DNA from: Vibrio amylolyticus
Lineage (GTDB): Bacteria; Pseudomonadota; Gammaproteobacteria; Enterobacterales; Vibrionaceae
Assembly: GCF_023145695.1 (NCBI RefSeq)
Contig: NZ_JAJHVV010000015.1
Span: 39,714-103,713, forward strand
Length of the DNA stretch: 64,000 nt
Direction: 5' to 3'
Position 1 is the stretch's first letter. The number at the start of each line of letters is the position of its first letter. The notes under the pieces are model-generated. The model searched no databases. It had not been told where the DNA came from and was given only the letters and a program-made list of their open reading frames with translations. Of the stretch, positions 16,917-26,145 are shown piece by piece. The position numbers and the translations under genes are program-made.

Positions 16917-17609
16917 ATGAGCTGTTCTAGACGAAATTTCTTAACTGGCGCTGGTGCGGTGATATTTACCACTGGCGTTGCAACAACGGCTGCATTAAGT
17001 AGTCGAAAAACCTTAGCTAATGTCGAGCAAGACGGAAACAAACTCTACGGTATGGTTCACGATGAGACTGCCTGTATAGGTTGTACAGCTTGTACAGAAG
17101 CGTGTCGAGAAGTGAACAATGTTCCTGAAGGGGTCTCTCGATTAGAGATTGTTCGCAGTGAACCTATGGGTGAACACCCTGATGTTGAATACCGTTTTAC
17201 TCGTAACTCTTGTCAACATTGTGATAACGCTCCGTGTGTGATGGTGTGTCCAACAGGTGCCGCTTATAAAGATGAAAAGACAGGAATCGTTGATGTACAC
17301 AAGGAAAAATGTGTCGGTTGTGGATATTGCTTATTAGCGTGTCCTTACCAAGTTCGATTCTTCCATCCTGAAAATGGTTCCGCTGATAAGTGTAACTTCT
17401 GTCGTGATACCAACCTGGCACAAGGGAAACTGCCCGCGTGTGTGGAGTCCTGTCCAACAAAAGCACTTGTTTTTGGGGACTTAAATGATCCAGCTAGTGA
17501 GATCAGTAAGCTACTCAATAATGAAATTGTGTATCGAGACAAGCTGCATTTAGGCACCAAGCCTAAGTTGTACAAAATACCACATCAGAAAGGGGAGGTT
17601 TCATCATGA
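16917..17609 (+). CDS. nrfC: Ferredoxin-type iron-sulfur protein NrfC
   Basis: NrfC (230 residues) carries four [4Fe-4S] clusters and links the quinol oxidase NrfD to NrfB. The start ATG 16917 places a twin-arginine signal SRRNFLTGAG at residues 4-13. Cysteine clusters include CIGCTACTEAC, CQHCDNAPCVMVCP, CVGCGYCLLACP and CNFCRD...CVESCP. A frame extending to 16809 overlaps nrfB and is rejected because it would bury the Tat signal. Export is therefore through the Tat system. The end overlaps nrfD by 4 bp. Confidence 0.95.
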   Translation: MSCSRRNFLTGAGAVIFTTGVATTAALSSRKTLANVEQDGNKLYGMVHDETACIGCTACTEACREVNNVPEGVSRLEIVRSEPMGEHPDVEYRFTRNSCQHCDNAPCVMVCPTGAAYKDEKTGIVDVHKEKCVGCGYCLLACPYQVRFFHPENGSADKCNFCRDTNLAQGKLPACVESCPTKALVFGDLNDPASEISKLLNNEIVYRDKLHLGTKPKLYKIPHQKGEVSS

Positions 17610-18562
17610 GTGCATGGGCTACCGCATTTCAATCTGGTACGGTTGTATGGGATTGGATCATTGCAATCTATCTGTTCTTAGCTGGAATGTCAGCAGGGGC
17701 AGTCATGATCTCTATTTATCTAAAGAGAAAAGTCATTGAAGGAGATGCTGCAGATAACGGTATCTTAAAAGCGACGGCTTTCTTAGCACCATTTGGCATA
17801 GTCGTCGGGTTAACCATTCTAGTTTTCCACCTAACTAAACCGTTAGATTTTTGGAAAATCATGATCTATTACAACCCAACGTCAGTGATGTCGATGGGTG
17901 TTATGCTGTTTAACATCTATATGGCGGTGCTGTTTGCTTGGATCGGTATCATCTTTAGGGTGCAAATCGTTGGTTTATTGAAAGGTAAGTTTGGGTTTGT
18001 AGATGAGATACTTCAAAAGCTCAAGCCACTAGAGAATGCTATCGAACTCTTCCTTGGTGTACTGGCAATTATATTGGCTGCCTATACGGGTTTCCTATTA
18101 TCAGCACTGCAAACCTTTCCAATGCTTAATAACCCTGTGCTACCAATTTTGTTCCTGTTTTCTAGCTTATCGTCAGGGGCTGCTGCTTGTTTGCTATTTG
18201 GCACTTTAGTGTTTAAAGAGCCAGTAAACAGCCCTAGTGTGAAATGGGTTCATGGCTTTGAACGTCCCGTTGTATTGTTCGAGTTGTTTGTATTAGTGAC
18301 CTTCTTTACTGGGCTTATTTTCAGTGGTGGTCAAGCTGAACTTGCAGCTTGGAATGCGATTGGAAGCGGGTTTTGGGCTAAGTGGTTCTGGGTAGGGGTT
18401 ATCTTTATCGGTATGCTTTTACCATTAACATTGAACGCTGTAACACCAAAAGAGGTGCGCCATAACAGCGGCTTTATCTTAGTTGTGACGACCTTAAGCT
18501 TAGTTGGTGTTTTGATGCTAAGAACGTTTGTTCTTTATGCTGGCCAATTGACCGCGGTGTAG
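17606..18562 (+). CDS. nrfD: Quinol-oxidising membrane subunit NrfD
   Basis: NrfD (318 residues) is a polytopic membrane protein with about eight hydrophobic helices, of the NrfD/PsrC family. It oxidises menaquinol and hands electrons to NrfC. The family start WDWIIAIYLFLAGMSAGAVM is present. The ATG overlaps the nrfC stop (ATGA), so translation is probably coupled. Length matches E. coli NrfD. Confidence 0.95.
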   Translation: MSAWATAFQSGTVVWDWIIAIYLFLAGMSAGAVMISIYLKRKVIEGDAADNGILKATAFLAPFGIVVGLTILVFHLTKPLDFWKIMIYYNPTSVMSMGVMLFNIYMAVLFAWIGIIFRVQIVGLLKGKFGFVDEILQKLKPLENAIELFLGVLAIILAAYTGFLLSALQTFPMLNNPVLPILFLFSSLSSGAAACLLFGTLVFKEPVNSPSVKWVHGFERPVVLFELFVLVTFFTGLIFSGGQAELAAWNAIGSGFWAKWFWVGVIFIGMLLPLTLNAVTPKEVRHNSGFILVVTTLSLVGVLMLRTFVLYAGQLTAV

Positions 18563-18608
18563 AGAGCCGTCAATACCTGTTACGATGAAAGAGGTTATTT
18601 AGATTAGA

Positions 18609-20567
18609 ATGATAGGAGAGTTTGGCTTTGCAACACTGCTTTTAGTTGCAGTATTAAGTTCAATCGTTGCACTCTATTATGTGGTGGAGCGTTGGTGGAT
18701 TAAGCAGGAATCAGACAGTTTAATGCTGCCAGTAACACAACTTAATGCCTTACTCTCGTTATCAAGTCTACTTCTCTTAGGAGCAGCGTTTGCTACCGAT
18801 TTATTCGGATTGGAGTACGTTGCTTCCCACTCTAACTCTCAGCTCCCCATCTTTTATAAAATCGCAGCGATTTGGGGGGGACATCAGGGGTCAATGCTCT
18901 TTTGGGTAACGACGCTCTGTTGCTGGGCTTGCGTTATTTCTTTCACTAAGAGAGTTAATACCGGCTATTTAAAAGACGTGTTATGGGTGATGAATTTACT
19001 CATTGCCGCGTTTAGTTGGTTTACGCTTTTCGCTTCCAATCCATTTCAGTCAGCCGCTAGTTTTATGCAAGAGGGGCGAGACCTTAACCCTATGTTGCAA
19101 GATATTGGGCTCATATTTCATCCTCCGCTTCTTTATCTTGGGTACATCGGCTACTCAACCGTGTTGGCTTTTGCCTGCGCGTCTATGATGCGTAAAGATA
19201 TTGAGTTTGAGTGGTTAGTACTCAGTCGACATTACACCCTCGCATCGTGGGTATTTTTGACGGCGGGTATTGTTCTGGGTTCGTGGTGGGCGTATTACGA
19301 ATTAGGTTGGGGTGGTTGGTGGTTTTGGGATCCAGTTGAAAATGCCTCTCTTCTTCCGTGGTTAACCGGAACGGCGCTACTGCATGCACACTTTGCGGCA
19401 CAGCGTCATGGGATGTTTCATCGTTGGGCGCTAGGGTTAGCGGCAACGACATTCTGCTTTAGCATACTAGGCACCTTTATTGTTCGCTCTGGTGTTCTGA
19501 CATCGGTGCATGCGTTTGCGGTCGATCCCAATAAAGGCATCGCGTTACTGGTGATATTAGCGCTTGCACTTATCGGTGCCCTAGGGCTTTTGGTGCTGCG
19601 GTTCGATGAAATCATAAGTAAGCCGATTAAAGCGCTACTTAGCCAGAGCTATTTACTACTTATCGCAATTGGACTGTTGATGGTTGCAACCTTTACGGTG
19701 TTCTTAGGAACCTTCTATCCAATGATCTATGAGCTCATTGGTCTTGGAAGTATCTCGGTAGGCGCCCCTTATTTTAATACGCTGATATTACCGATTGCAT
19801 TTCTCTCTTTGATTGCGATGGGGTTTGCGCCTTTGCTAAAGTGGCATCAAGGTCATTATATCGAGCGGAATAGGCTAATTGCACTGGTTGGATTTTCTCT
19901 ATTCAGTGGTACGGTGTGCTACTGGGCACTGCTTGCGCTTGTTCAATTTCCTCAAGTTGCAGCCGACGAACTGTTGGTCGATAAATTTAGTGTGTTGGCA
20001 TGGGTAATTTGGGTTTTGGCTATGTGGGTGACGGTTAGCCACCTCTATAAGTTTGCCATGAGTCAGCTTCCAATTAGACGATTAGCGTCAGTGCTTGCCC
20101 ATATTGGTATGGCGATATCGTGTGTTGGCGCTGTCATGAATAGTGAGCACTCACAAGAGATAGGAAGAAAGCTCTCTAATGAGACACAATTTACCTTCCA
20201 ACAGTGGCAGGTTGTTTATCATGATACCCATTGGGTCATCGGCCCCAACTATACCGCTGAGCAAGCAGAAATTGAGTGTATTGATCAGCATGGTGCTTCC
20301 ATTACGCTTTTACCGGAGCGCAGACACTACCCAGTACGTGTGATGAATATGAGTGAGCCAGCCATCAAGATATTCTGGCATGGTGACATTTATGTCACAC
20401 TCGGTGAGAAACTAGATGTAAATAGCTACGCGGTTAAGATCCAGTACAAAGCATATATACGTTGGGTATGGTTTGGCACAATATTAATGATGTCAGGCTG
20501 CCTGCTAGGAATGTCTTCTTCAAGAAAAGTAATAAAGAGAGCTGATGAGCAAATCCAAATTACGTAA
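18609..20567 (+). CDS. nrfE: Heme lyase subunit NrfE (CcmF family)
   Basis: NrfE (652 residues) is a multi-spanning membrane protein that, with NrfF and NrfG, attaches heme to the CWSCK motif of NrfA. The tryptophan-rich WWD heme-handling motif WGGWWFWDPVEN lies at about residue 236-247, and conserved histidines flank it (for example FHPPLLY and HAFAVDPNKG). The length and about 15 hydrophobic segments fit the CcmF/NrfE family. Its 3' end overlaps the thioredoxin gene by 23 bp. Confidence 0.93.
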   Translation: MIGEFGFATLLLVAVLSSIVALYYVVERWWIKQESDSLMLPVTQLNALLSLSSLLLLGAAFATDLFGLEYVASHSNSQLPIFYKIAAIWGGHQGSMLFWVTTLCCWACVISFTKRVNTGYLKDVLWVMNLLIAAFSWFTLFASNPFQSAASFMQEGRDLNPMLQDIGLIFHPPLLYLGYIGYSTVLAFACASMMRKDIEFEWLVLSRHYTLASWVFLTAGIVLGSWWAYYELGWGGWWFWDPVENASLLPWLTGTALLHAHFAAQRHGMFHRWALGLAATTFCFSILGTFIVRSGVLTSVHAFAVDPNKGIALLVILALALIGALGLLVLRFDEIISKPIKALLSQSYLLLIAIGLLMVATFTVFLGTFYPMIYELIGLGSISVGAPYFNTLILPIAFLSLIAMGFAPLLKWHQGHYIERNRLIALVGFSLFSGTVCYWALLALVQFPQVAADELLVDKFSVLAWVIWVLAMWVTVSHLYKFAMSQLPIRRLASVLAHIGMAISCVGAVMNSEHSQEIGRKLSNETQFTFQQWQVVYHDTHWVIGPNYTAEQAEIECIDQHGASITLLPERRHYPVRVMNMSEPAIKIFWHGDIYVTLGEKLDVNSYAVKIQYKAYIRWVWFGTILMMSGCLLGMSSSRKVIKRADEQIQIT

Positions 20568-21096
20568 TTTTATTATTCTGATTGTCGTTGTTATTGGGTT
20601 TGCCGCGATTTCAATGGTAGCAATAGTAAAGCAAGGTGAGACGAAAACCATTGAGAGCGAAGTTAGGCCTTTCCCTTCGTTTTCGACAATCGATTTGGGC
20701 CGTGATCTAAAGGCTACGTCCAATGATCAGGAGATGATAATCACTGAAGGTGTTTTGCAAAACAGAGGCTATCAGCTTGTTAATGTATGGGCTACTTGGT
20801 GTAGCGTGTGCCGTAGTGAACATGATGACTTGCTCTCGTTAAGCCAACAGGGCGTAACAATCGTTGGGTTAAACTATCGAGATGACAAACGAGCCGCGAA
20901 ACAATACCTTAAAGAAAAGAGCAATCCATACAGTGAGGTGATCTTCGATCCGAACGGCAGGTTAGCTATCGATCTTGGGGTTGTTGGTACGCCTGAAACA
21001 TACCTTGTTGATAATCGCGGTATGATTATTAAAAAACATGTTGGGCGCTTAACCGAGAAAGTATGGCAAAGTCATTTTCTAGAGTATTTCAACTAA
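20545..21096 (+). CDS. Membrane-anchored thioredoxin-like protein (CcmG/DsbE type) of the nrf operon
   Basis: The 183-residue protein has an N-terminal membrane anchor (about 7-27) and a periplasmic thioredoxin fold. The active site is WATWCSVCRSEH (Cys-Ser-Val-Cys, about 86-89), followed by VGTPETYLVD with the cis-proline. CcmG proteins reduce apocytochrome CxxCH cysteines before heme attachment. Its place between nrfE and nrfF suggests a dedicated reductant for NrfA and NrfB, as in the Pasteurellaceae-type nrf operons (sometimes named nrfX). E. coli nrf lacks it. It overlaps nrfE by 23 bp. Confidence 0.88.
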   Translation: MSKSKLRNFIILIVVVIGFAAISMVAIVKQGETKTIESEVRPFPSFSTIDLGRDLKATSNDQEMIITEGVLQNRGYQLVNVWATWCSVCRSEHDDLLSLSQQGVTIVGLNYRDDKRAAKQYLKEKSNPYSEVIFDPNGRLAIDLGVVGTPETYLVDNRGMIIKKHVGRLTEKVWQSHFLEYFN

Positions 21097-21107
21097 GAGG
21101 GTAGCTG

Positions 21108-21557
21108 TTGTTTCATTTTATTCGTTTCGTCTTTTTTGTTTTTCTTCCTGTTAGCTTTGCTGTTGCCGATTCAGAGGTTTTTTCTGCGCCAACGAAAGAA
21201 GCTTCTGAGCTTGTTGAGTTGTTTGAATTTAACTCTCCTGAATTGCAAAATGTCGCGGTTAATCTCGCTAAATCATTACGTTGTCCCCAGTGTCAAAACC
21301 AAAACTTAGTGGAATCAAATTCTCCAATCGCTAAGGATCTACGCTACATCGTCTTCACTAAAATCAATCAAGGTCAAAGTGAGCAACAGGTCATTGATTT
21401 TATGACCCAGCGCTATGGTGACTTTGTCTTATATAATCCGCCTAAATCGCTTAAAAATATCATTCTATGGGGTGCACCTATTGGGTTACTGATGATATTT
21501 TGCGTTTATTCTTACCGTTCAGTGAAAAGAAATGAAGGGCAGATGAGGGATGAATAA
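21108..21557 (+). CDS. nrfF: Heme lyase assembly protein NrfF (CcmH family)
   Basis: This 149-residue protein has a signal peptide (about 1-20), the CcmH/NrfF redox motif LRCPQCQNQ at about 58-66, and a C-terminal membrane anchor (about 118-138). It is thought to reduce and present the apocytochrome cysteines to NrfE. The start codon is TTG at 21108 with AGAGGG 6 nt upstream. The next gene is not nrfG. Confidence 0.92.
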   Translation: MFHFIRFVFFVFLPVSFAVADSEVFSAPTKEASELVELFEFNSPELQNVAVNLAKSLRCPQCQNQNLVESNSPIAKDLRYIVFTKINQGQSEQQVIDFMTQRYGDFVLYNPPKSLKNIILWGAPIGLLMIFCVYSYRSVKRNEGQMRDE

Positions 21558-21649
21558 TCCCTTCATTCGCACGCATGATTTTTTGCTAAATTTTGTAAAT
21601 AGAGCATCACATGCGTGGATATTTACGGTAAAGTGAGCGCCATTAATAT

Positions 21650-22126
21650 ATGGCTATAAGATACCTTGTGCGCTACTCAGTCGAGCAACATGACAAAAAC
21701 GGATTTTTGAAAGCTCCAATCTGGCTCTGGCTAGGCTGGATCTTATTAGCGAAAGCATGGTTAGTCTTTATTGGAGCTGGTGCCAGTCGTGAGAGTGGGG
21801 CTAAGATACTTAGTATTGTCTACCCCGATCAAACCACACTCTATGTAGGCTTAATCATGGGCTTACCAAGCATTATCTTTATGTGGTTAATCGGGTTAAG
21901 AAATGTAGAACGACACTGGATAAATACGATAGTCAGTTGGGGGCGTAATATTACCCTTGCCACGGTCTGCGCTCAATTAGCGCTTACCTTGTATCATGTA
22001 CACCTTGAACATGGGGCGTTCAACTGGGCAAATGGCGTAGTCTTGATGCTACTGCTATGGTTTGCTATCTACCTGATTAAAAGTCGCAGTGTACGAGATA
22101 GCCTTCGTATCCCTACATTACATTAA
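21650..22126 (+). CDS. DUF2919 family inner-membrane protein (YfeZ-like)
   Basis: The 158-residue protein has four predicted membrane helices and the family start region with KNGFLKAPIWLWLGW. The function of DUF2919/YfeZ proteins is not established. In E. coli yfeZ is close to yfeX, and here yfeX is the next gene, so the pair is conserved. It lies 92 bp after nrfF in the same direction, probably outside the nrf function. Confidence 0.78.
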   Translation: MAIRYLVRYSVEQHDKNGFLKAPIWLWLGWILLAKAWLVFIGAGASRESGAKILSIVYPDQTTLYVGLIMGLPSIIFMWLIGLRNVERHWINTIVSWGRNITLATVCAQLALTLYHVHLEHGAFNWANGVVLMLLLWFAIYLIKSRSVRDSLRIPTLH

Positions 22127-22219
22127 ACGATTTTAGAAATAAACGATATTACGGTCTTATACAGGTGCTCGTCTCTGTCTATAAGGCATTAAGAATTTGA
22201 AAATTAAGAGGACAAGTTG

Positions 22220-23122
22220 ATGTCACAACCACAAAGTGCAATTTTGCCGGAAGCTGGCCCGTTTGCGCAGTACACCTTGCTAAAAATTAAGAAGAATTCA
22301 GCACAAGTACTTAACCACCTAAAAGCGTTTCCTGAAATGGTAAGCGGTGTGAATGAGACTCAACCAGGTGCTGAACTAACGGTATCATTAGCGTTTACTC
22401 AGTCTTTTTGGTCGCAGCTGAACCAGAAAACACCAGATGAGCTCATTGATTTTCCAGTTTTAGGCAGCGGTGATATTACAGCGCCAAGCAGTGATGTGGA
22501 CGTATTGATTCACTGTCACTCTAATCGCCACGATCTTCATTTCTATGTGTTAAGAAAACTGTTGGCTAATATCTCTGATGACGTTGAAGTGATCGACGAA
22601 ACCAATGGCTACCGCTATTTAGATTCTCGTGACATGACAGATTTCGTTGATGGTACAGAGAACCCGAAAGATGCGGTTCGTAATGAAGTGGCAATTATCC
22701 CTGAAGGCAATTTTGCAGGTGGTAGTTACGTGATGGTTCAGCGTTTTATCCATGATCTTCCAGCTTGGCACCGTTTGAGTGTTGCAGCGCAAGAGAAAGT
22801 GATTGGTCGTACTAAGCCTGATTCTATTGAACTTGATGATGTACCTGCTGCGTCTCACGTTGGCCGAGTAGACATTAAAGAAGAAGGCAAAGCGGTTAAG
22901 ATTGTTCGTCACAGCCTACCTTACGGTAGCGCGAGTGGAGAGCATGGTTTGTTATTCATCGCTTACTGTAATCGCATCCACAATTTCAAAGTAATGTTGG
23001 AAAGTATGTATGGCGAAACAGATGGCAAAACAGATCAGATGCTTCGTTTCACTAAAGCGGTAACGGGTGCGTACTTCTTTGCACCTTCAAATGAAATGCT
23101 ACAAACGTTAGAGTTAAAGTAA
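22220..23122 (+). CDS. yfeX: DyP-type heme peroxidase YfeX
   Basis: The protein (300 residues) is a cytoplasmic dye-decolorising-type peroxidase binding heme b. The catalytic GxxDG-type motif appears as FVDGTENPKD (about 146-155), with the distal aspartate and a downstream arginine, and a proximal-histidine candidate lies in SHVGRVDI (about 213). E. coli YfeX oxidises porphyrinogens in vitro; its cellular role is debated. AGAGGA is spaced for ATG 22220 rather than the TTG just before it. A terminator follows directly. Confidence 0.93.
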   Translation: MSQPQSAILPEAGPFAQYTLLKIKKNSAQVLNHLKAFPEMVSGVNETQPGAELTVSLAFTQSFWSQLNQKTPDELIDFPVLGSGDITAPSSDVDVLIHCHSNRHDLHFYVLRKLLANISDDVEVIDETNGYRYLDSRDMTDFVDGTENPKDAVRNEVAIIPEGNFAGGSYVMVQRFIHDLPAWHRLSVAAQEKVIGRTKPDSIELDDVPAASHVGRVDIKEEGKAVKIVRHSLPYGSASGEHGLLFIAYCNRIHNFKVMLESMYGETDGKTDQMLRFTKAVTGAYFFAPSNEMLQTLELK

Positions 23123-23150
23123 GCATTTATTCGCTCCACTTAAGTAAATG

Positions 23151-23179
23151 AAAAAACGAGCCTTGTGCTCGTTTTTTTT
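23151..23179 (+). terminator. Rho-independent terminator after yfeX
   Basis: AAAAAACGAGC pairs with GCTCGTTTTTT around a 5-nt loop (CTTGT), ending in eight T residues. The A-run on the left means it could also act on the opposite strand. It separates yfeX from the flagellin promoter that begins 3 bp later. Confidence 0.9.
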
Positions 23180-23181
23180 GC

Positions 23182-23208
23182 TAAAGATTCCGGGAAATGT
23201 ACCGATAA
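23182..23208 (+). promoter_or_regulatory. Sigma-28 (FliA) promoter of flagellin 1
   Basis: TAAAGATT-N11-ACCGATAA matches the flagellar sigma-28 consensus TAAAGTTT-N11-GCCGATAA at 14 of 16 positions with exact spacing. It lies 78 bp upstream of the flagellin ATG. Confidence 0.85.
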
Positions 23209-23285
23209 AATAACGAGCACAGATTTTTCGTGACGAAGTTGAATGAGACTGTACACATCGATACGTCTTTAGATTAGAGGGCAAT

Positions 23286-24419
23286 ATGGCAATAACCGTT
23301 AATACCAATGTTTCAGCACTGACAGCGCAGCGCCATTTGAGCAATGCCACGAATATGTTGAATCAATCTCTGGAGCGTTTGGCTTCGGGGAGTCGTATTA
23401 ATAGTGCTAAAGATGATGCTGCAGGTTTGCAAATTTCGAATCGCCTTGAATCACAGATGCGCGGTTTGGATGTCGCTGTTAGAAACGCCAATGATGGGAT
23501 ATCGATCATGCAGACAGCCGAAGGGGCGATGCAAGAGTCGACTAACCTTCTTCAACGAATGCGCGACCTTTCATTGCAATCGGCCAATGGCTCGAACAGC
23601 AAATCTGAAAGAATCGCCTTACAAGAAGAAATGAGCGCTTTGAATGCCGAATTAAATAGGATCGCTGAAACCACCTCTTTCGGTGGTCGAAAACTGCTCA
23701 ACGGTTCGTTTGGAGAATCCTCTTTTCAAATCGGTGCAAGTTCAGGAGAAGCCGTTCAAGTCTCATTAAACTCGATGCGTTCCGACGATTTGGGTATGGG
23801 GGGCTTTAGTTATATAGCGGCAGGCAAGGCCGACTCAAATTGGCAAGTGAGCCAAGGCGCTTCAACGCTAACGATGCAGTACACCGATGCGGTGGGTGAG
23901 CAGCAGAGCATTCAGATTGATGCTAAAGTTGGCGATGATATTGAACAGCTTGCGACTTACATTAACGGCCAGACCGATCAGGTTTCCGCTTCAGTCAATG
24001 AAGAAGGTCAGCTGCAGATTTATATGTCTGGTAAAGAGACATCAGGCACCATCGCCTTTTCTGGCGACCTTGCGTCAGAACTTCAACTTTCACTCACAGG
24101 CTATGAAGCGGTTGATAATGTTGATATCAGTAACGTTGGTGGTGCACAAAGGGCGGTGTCGATCATTGATACCGCACTCGAATATGTAGATAGCCATCGA
24201 GCGGAGCTAGGCGCAATGCAAAATCGCTTTAGTCATGCTATCAATAACCTTGATAACGTACATGAGAATTTAGCAGCGTCGAATAGTCGTATCAAAGATA
24301 CCGATTATGCGAAAGAAACCACCCAAATGGTTAAGCAGCAAATTCTACAACAGGTCAGTACTTCTATTCTTGCTCAAGCAAAGCAACAACCTAATCTAGC
24401 GTTAACACTATTAGGCTAA
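23286..24419 (+). CDS. Polar flagellin 1
   Basis: A 377-residue flagellin, the filament subunit. The conserved N-terminal D0/D1 domain begins MAITVNTNVSALTAQRHL and includes INSAKDDAAGLQISNRLESQ. The C-terminal domain ends in LTLLG after the helix with RIKDTDYAKETTQMVKQQIL. The central part carries the GDDIEQLATYINGQ segment shared by all three paralogues. It is the most divergent of the three and occupies the first position of the flagellin array, like V. cholerae flaE or V. parahaemolyticus flaF, but I do not assign a letter. It has its own sigma-28 promoter. No terminator hairpin is seen after it. Confidence 0.93.
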   Translation: MAITVNTNVSALTAQRHLSNATNMLNQSLERLASGSRINSAKDDAAGLQISNRLESQMRGLDVAVRNANDGISIMQTAEGAMQESTNLLQRMRDLSLQSANGSNSKSERIALQEEMSALNAELNRIAETTSFGGRKLLNGSFGESSFQIGASSGEAVQVSLNSMRSDDLGMGGFSYIAAGKADSNWQVSQGASTLTMQYTDAVGEQQSIQIDAKVGDDIEQLATYINGQTDQVSASVNEEGQLQIYMSGKETSGTIAFSGDLASELQLSLTGYEAVDNVDISNVGGAQRAVSIIDTALEYVDSHRAELGAMQNRFSHAINNLDNVHENLAASNSRIKDTDYAKETTQMVKQQILQQVSTSILAQAKQQPNLALTLLG

Positions 24420-24726
24420 CCAGCTACGCCGACAACTTTCCTCCCCCCTTTTTGTTTGCTTTCCTTCTATAACAGTACGTCCCTTCACAATAAGCGAGAA
24501 ACTATCGGCAGAGATGGTTAATCCTTTAGCAAAAGTTGCCCGAATGATTGTTTTTTGAACGATATATCACGACTTTTACCTGAAAAGCATTTTTTTTATA
24601 AAAAACGTAAAAAAATTCTCAAGGTTTGGAAAACGGTGCCGTTAATTTAAGTAACTTAAAAAGAACACCTTGGTTTTTCGAGACGTCGAAAACCGGTACA
24701 TCGGAAAATCAATTGGAGAAATTATT
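24420..24726. other. Gap between flagellins 1 and 2
   Basis: The 307-bp AT-rich gap holds no gene. Apart from the sigma-28 promoter at 24619-24645 and homopolymer A and T runs around 24585-24615, I see no hairpin terminator or other site. Confidence 0.6.
24619..24645 (+). promoter_or_regulatory. Sigma-28 (FliA) promoter of flagellin 2
   Basis: TCAAGGTT-N11-GCCGTTAA fits the sigma-28 pattern TAAAGTTT-N11-GCCGATAA with exact spacing and 13 of 16 matches. It lies about 80 bp upstream of the ATG, the same distance as in flagellin 1. Confidence 0.75.
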
Positions 24727-25860
24727 ATGGCAGTGAATGTAAATACCAACGTATCAGCAATGACAGCTCAACGTTACCTAAACAGCGCGAACAATGCTCA
24801 GCAAACTTCAATGGAGCGTCTATCGTCTGGCTTTAAAATCAACAGCGCTAAAGACGATGCCGCAGGCCTTCAAATCTCTAACCGTTTGAACGTTCAAAGC
24901 CGTGGTCTAGATGTTGCGGTACGTAACGCTAACGATGGTATTTCAATTGCTCAAACTGCTGAAGGCGCAATGAATGAAACCACTAACATTCTACAGCGTA
25001 TGCGTGACTTATCTCTTCAATCAGCTAACGGTTCTAACTCAAAATCAGAGCGAGTAGCAATTCAAGAAGAAGTAAGCGCACTAAACAACGAATTAAACCG
25101 TATTGCTGAAACCACGTCATTTGGTGGTAACAAACTACTCAACGGCACGTTTGACACTAAGTCTTTCCAAATCGGTGCAGATAACGGTGAAGCAGTAATG
25201 CTGTCGTTAAACAACATGCGTAGCGATAATGCTGGCATGGGTGGCACAAGCTACCAAACAGCTAACGGTCAAGATAAAGACTGGGCAGTTCAAGCGGGTG
25301 GTAGTGACTTGACGATGACGTTTAAAGATAACTTTGGTCAAGATCAAGCTCTCACTATCAACGCGAAAGAAGGCGATGATATCGAGCAACTAGCGACTTA
25401 CATCAATGGTCAACAAGACTTCATCAAAGCGTCAGTAAATGAGGACGGCCAGCTACAAATGCTAGCGGGTGCGAACAAAGTAACGGGTGACGTGGCATTT
25501 GGTGGCGCTCTTTCTGGTGAACTTGGTTTCCAACCGGGTCAAGCAGTCACAGTTAATGACATTGATGTTACTTCTGTAGGTGGTGCACAAGAGTCAGTCG
25601 CAATCATCGATACTGCGCTGAACTTTGTAGATAGTCATCGTGCTGAGTTGGGTGCGTTCCAGAACCGTTTTGACCACGCAATCAGTAACTTAGATAACAT
25701 CAACGAGAACGTTAACGCGTCTAAGAGCCGAATCAAAGATACAGACTTCGCCAAAGAAACAACAGCACTAACCAAATCTCAAATTCTTTCGCAAGCGTCA
25801 AGCTCAATTCTTGCACAAGCGAAACAAGCGCCAAACTCAGCGCTAAGCCTATTAGGTTAA
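24727..25860 (+). CDS. Polar flagellin 2
   Basis: A 377-residue flagellin of the same length as its neighbours. I chose ATG 24727, preceded by GGAG, because it gives the family start MAVNVNTNVSAMTAQRYLN; an open frame from 24670 lacks a binding site at its start. The codon use is biased toward a few common codons, as for highly expressed proteins, more than in flagellins 1 and 3. This suggests an abundant filament subunit. A strong terminator follows the gene. Confidence 0.94.
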   Translation: MAVNVNTNVSAMTAQRYLNSANNAQQTSMERLSSGFKINSAKDDAAGLQISNRLNVQSRGLDVAVRNANDGISIAQTAEGAMNETTNILQRMRDLSLQSANGSNSKSERVAIQEEVSALNNELNRIAETTSFGGNKLLNGTFDTKSFQIGADNGEAVMLSLNNMRSDNAGMGGTSYQTANGQDKDWAVQAGGSDLTMTFKDNFGQDQALTINAKEGDDIEQLATYINGQQDFIKASVNEDGQLQMLAGANKVTGDVAFGGALSGELGFQPGQAVTVNDIDVTSVGGAQESVAIIDTALNFVDSHRAELGAFQNRFDHAISNLDNINENVNASKSRIKDTDFAKETTALTKSQILSQASSSILAQAKQAPNSALSLLG

Positions 25861-25927
25861 TTTGAATTTATAGTAAGCTCGCTTACAGCACTAAATTCTC
25901 AAAGTAGCTCTCCATTGAGTGAACCAA

Positions 25928-25952
25928 AATCCAGCTTCGGCTGGATTTTTTT
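25928..25952 (+). terminator. Rho-independent terminator of flagellin 2
   Basis: AATCCAGC and GCTGGATT form an 8-bp stem closed by a TTCG tetraloop, followed by seven T residues. This is a textbook strong terminator. Confidence 0.92.
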
Positions 25953-26145
25953 GTTTTTTACTAAAGTGAACTAAAGGTGTTTTGGGGGATGAAATGGCCC
26001 TATCACAAATATTGGTGCTGAAGGTGCCAAAATTAATTCAAATTCTCTCCGATACAAATTTATTTAAATTTCAATAAGTTTCATACTTTCTCATTAAAAG
26101 TTATAGATCGTACAAAATTAAATCTAAAAAAAATCAATTTAATCC

